A DNA stretch of 64,000 bases from positions 1 through 64,000 of the forward strand of contig NZ_JAMHIW010000017.1 in NCBI RefSeq assembly GCF_023896955.1, given 5' to 3'. Under the pieces are notes generated by a model that ran no database searches, was not told where the DNA came from, and was given only the letters and a program-made list of their open reading frames with translations. Shown in pieces: positions 63,718 through 64,000 of this stretch. Origin of the DNA: Micromonospora sp. RHAY321. Its GTDB lineage: Bacteria > Actinomycetota > Actinomycetes > Mycobacteriales > Micromonosporaceae. The position numbers and the translations under genes were made by a program. Within the stretch, counting starts at the first letter, position 1. Every line of letters begins with the position of its first letter.

Positions 63718-64000
63718 TCAGGCGTCCAGCATGGCCCGGCCGAGCGGGGTCAACGTGTGCAGCACGGTGTTGCGGTCCCGGTGACTCACGAGCAGGCCGG
63801 CGTTGCGCAACACGGTGGCGTGCTGGCTGGCCGCCGCCGGTGAGATGTTGAGCCGGCGCGCCACCTCGCCGGTGGTGCAGCCGTCGTCGCTGGCCTGCAA
63901 CACCGCCGCCCTGGTGCGGCCGAGCAGCGCGGCGAGAGAGTCGCGGACGGCACCCGACACCGCCGGTGTGGTGCCGTCGGCCGGCACCAGCCCACCCAGC
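63718..64000 (-). CDS. ArsR-family winged-helix regulator, N-terminus beyond window
   Basis: The C-terminal 94 or so residues of a helix-turn-helix protein: TRAAVLQASDDGCTTGEVARR, LNISPAAASQHATVLRNAGLL and HRDRNTVLHTLTPLG. This is the ArsR/HTH_20 pattern. No metal-binding Cys is visible in this part. The frame is open to base 64000, so the start lies outside. It converges with fbiB, 13 bp apart. Confidence 0.85.
   Translation of the reverse strand, partial: LGGLVPADGTTPAVSGAVRDSLAALLGRTRAAVLQASDDGCTTGEVARRLNISPAAASQHATVLRNAGLLVSHRDRNTVLHTLTPLGRAMLDA

Overview
This window is chromosomal DNA from a high-GC Gram-positive actinobacterium, most likely a Micromonospora-type organism. The evidence is very high G+C with strong GC bias at third codon positions, frequent GTG starts, MtrAB-LpqB, a WhiB2-type regulator, F420 biosynthesis genes, DUF397/DUF5753 genes and an actinobacterial type VII-style polymorphic toxin locus. 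The genus is an inference; the phylum-level call is firm. No rRNA, tRNA, CRISPR array, prophage or IS element was seen.

Layout. 1-5.9 kb: 5' part of hpf, comF and lpqB-mtrB-mtrA. 6-9.5 kb: efeUOB iron uptake operon with two DtxR/IdeR-like boxes at its promoter. 9.9-17.9 kb: ahcY, manA, a cation-efflux protein, a SIS-domain protein, Trm112, manB and a secreted/membrane protein. 18-25.7 kb: endonuclease V, a small membrane protein, then a toxin island (YbaB-like protein, Esx-like protein, 1311-aa polymorphic toxin, putative immunity gene) and a divergent deaminase/SUKH-3 protein. 25.7-30 kb: GABA/aminobutyraldehyde catabolism (two aldehyde dehydrogenases and GabT). 30-35.5 kb: a double-psi-barrel-like repeat protein, then a dehydratase/racemase-like enzyme, a D-Ala-D-Ala ligase and a VanX-like dipeptidase next to a two-component system. 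35.7-38.9 kb: GAF regulator, aldehyde dehydrogenase and DUF779. 39-41 kb: an AbiEi/DUF559-like protein, a G5/excalibur protein and palindromic repeats. 41-53.8 kb: a polyamine island made of a seven-gene overlapping operon (potD-A-B-C, FAD amine oxidase, saccharopine-dehydrogenase-like enzyme, agmatinase), a divergent Lrp regulator, a DUF397/XRE remnant between palindromic repeats, and a class III aminotransferase with a second FAD oxidase. 53.9-64 kb: DUF3499, a zincin-like protein, whiB2, a DUF4331 operon, fbiC, a membrane protein, fbiA-fbiB and the end of an ArsR-like regulator.

How it fits together. The lpqB-mtrAB / ahcY / manA / SIS / manB / DUF3499 / zincin / whiB2 / fbiA-fbiB genes keep the order known from the mycobacterial lpqB-to-fbiB locus. 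Here that backbone is interrupted by accessory cargo: the toxin island, the amine-catabolism genes and the cell-wall dipeptide cassette. Imported polyamines would be oxidised or transaminated to aminobutyraldehyde, oxidised to GABA, transaminated by GabT and finished by an aldehyde dehydrogenase. An 11-bp motif repeated only in the promoters of the polyamine genes suggests a shared regulator.

The strongest candidates for something new are the toxin carrying both a papain-like deamidase and a RelA/SpoT-like domain, the polyamine regulon motif with an arginine-tailed leader ORF, and the dehydratase-Ddl-VanX cassette beside a two-component system.
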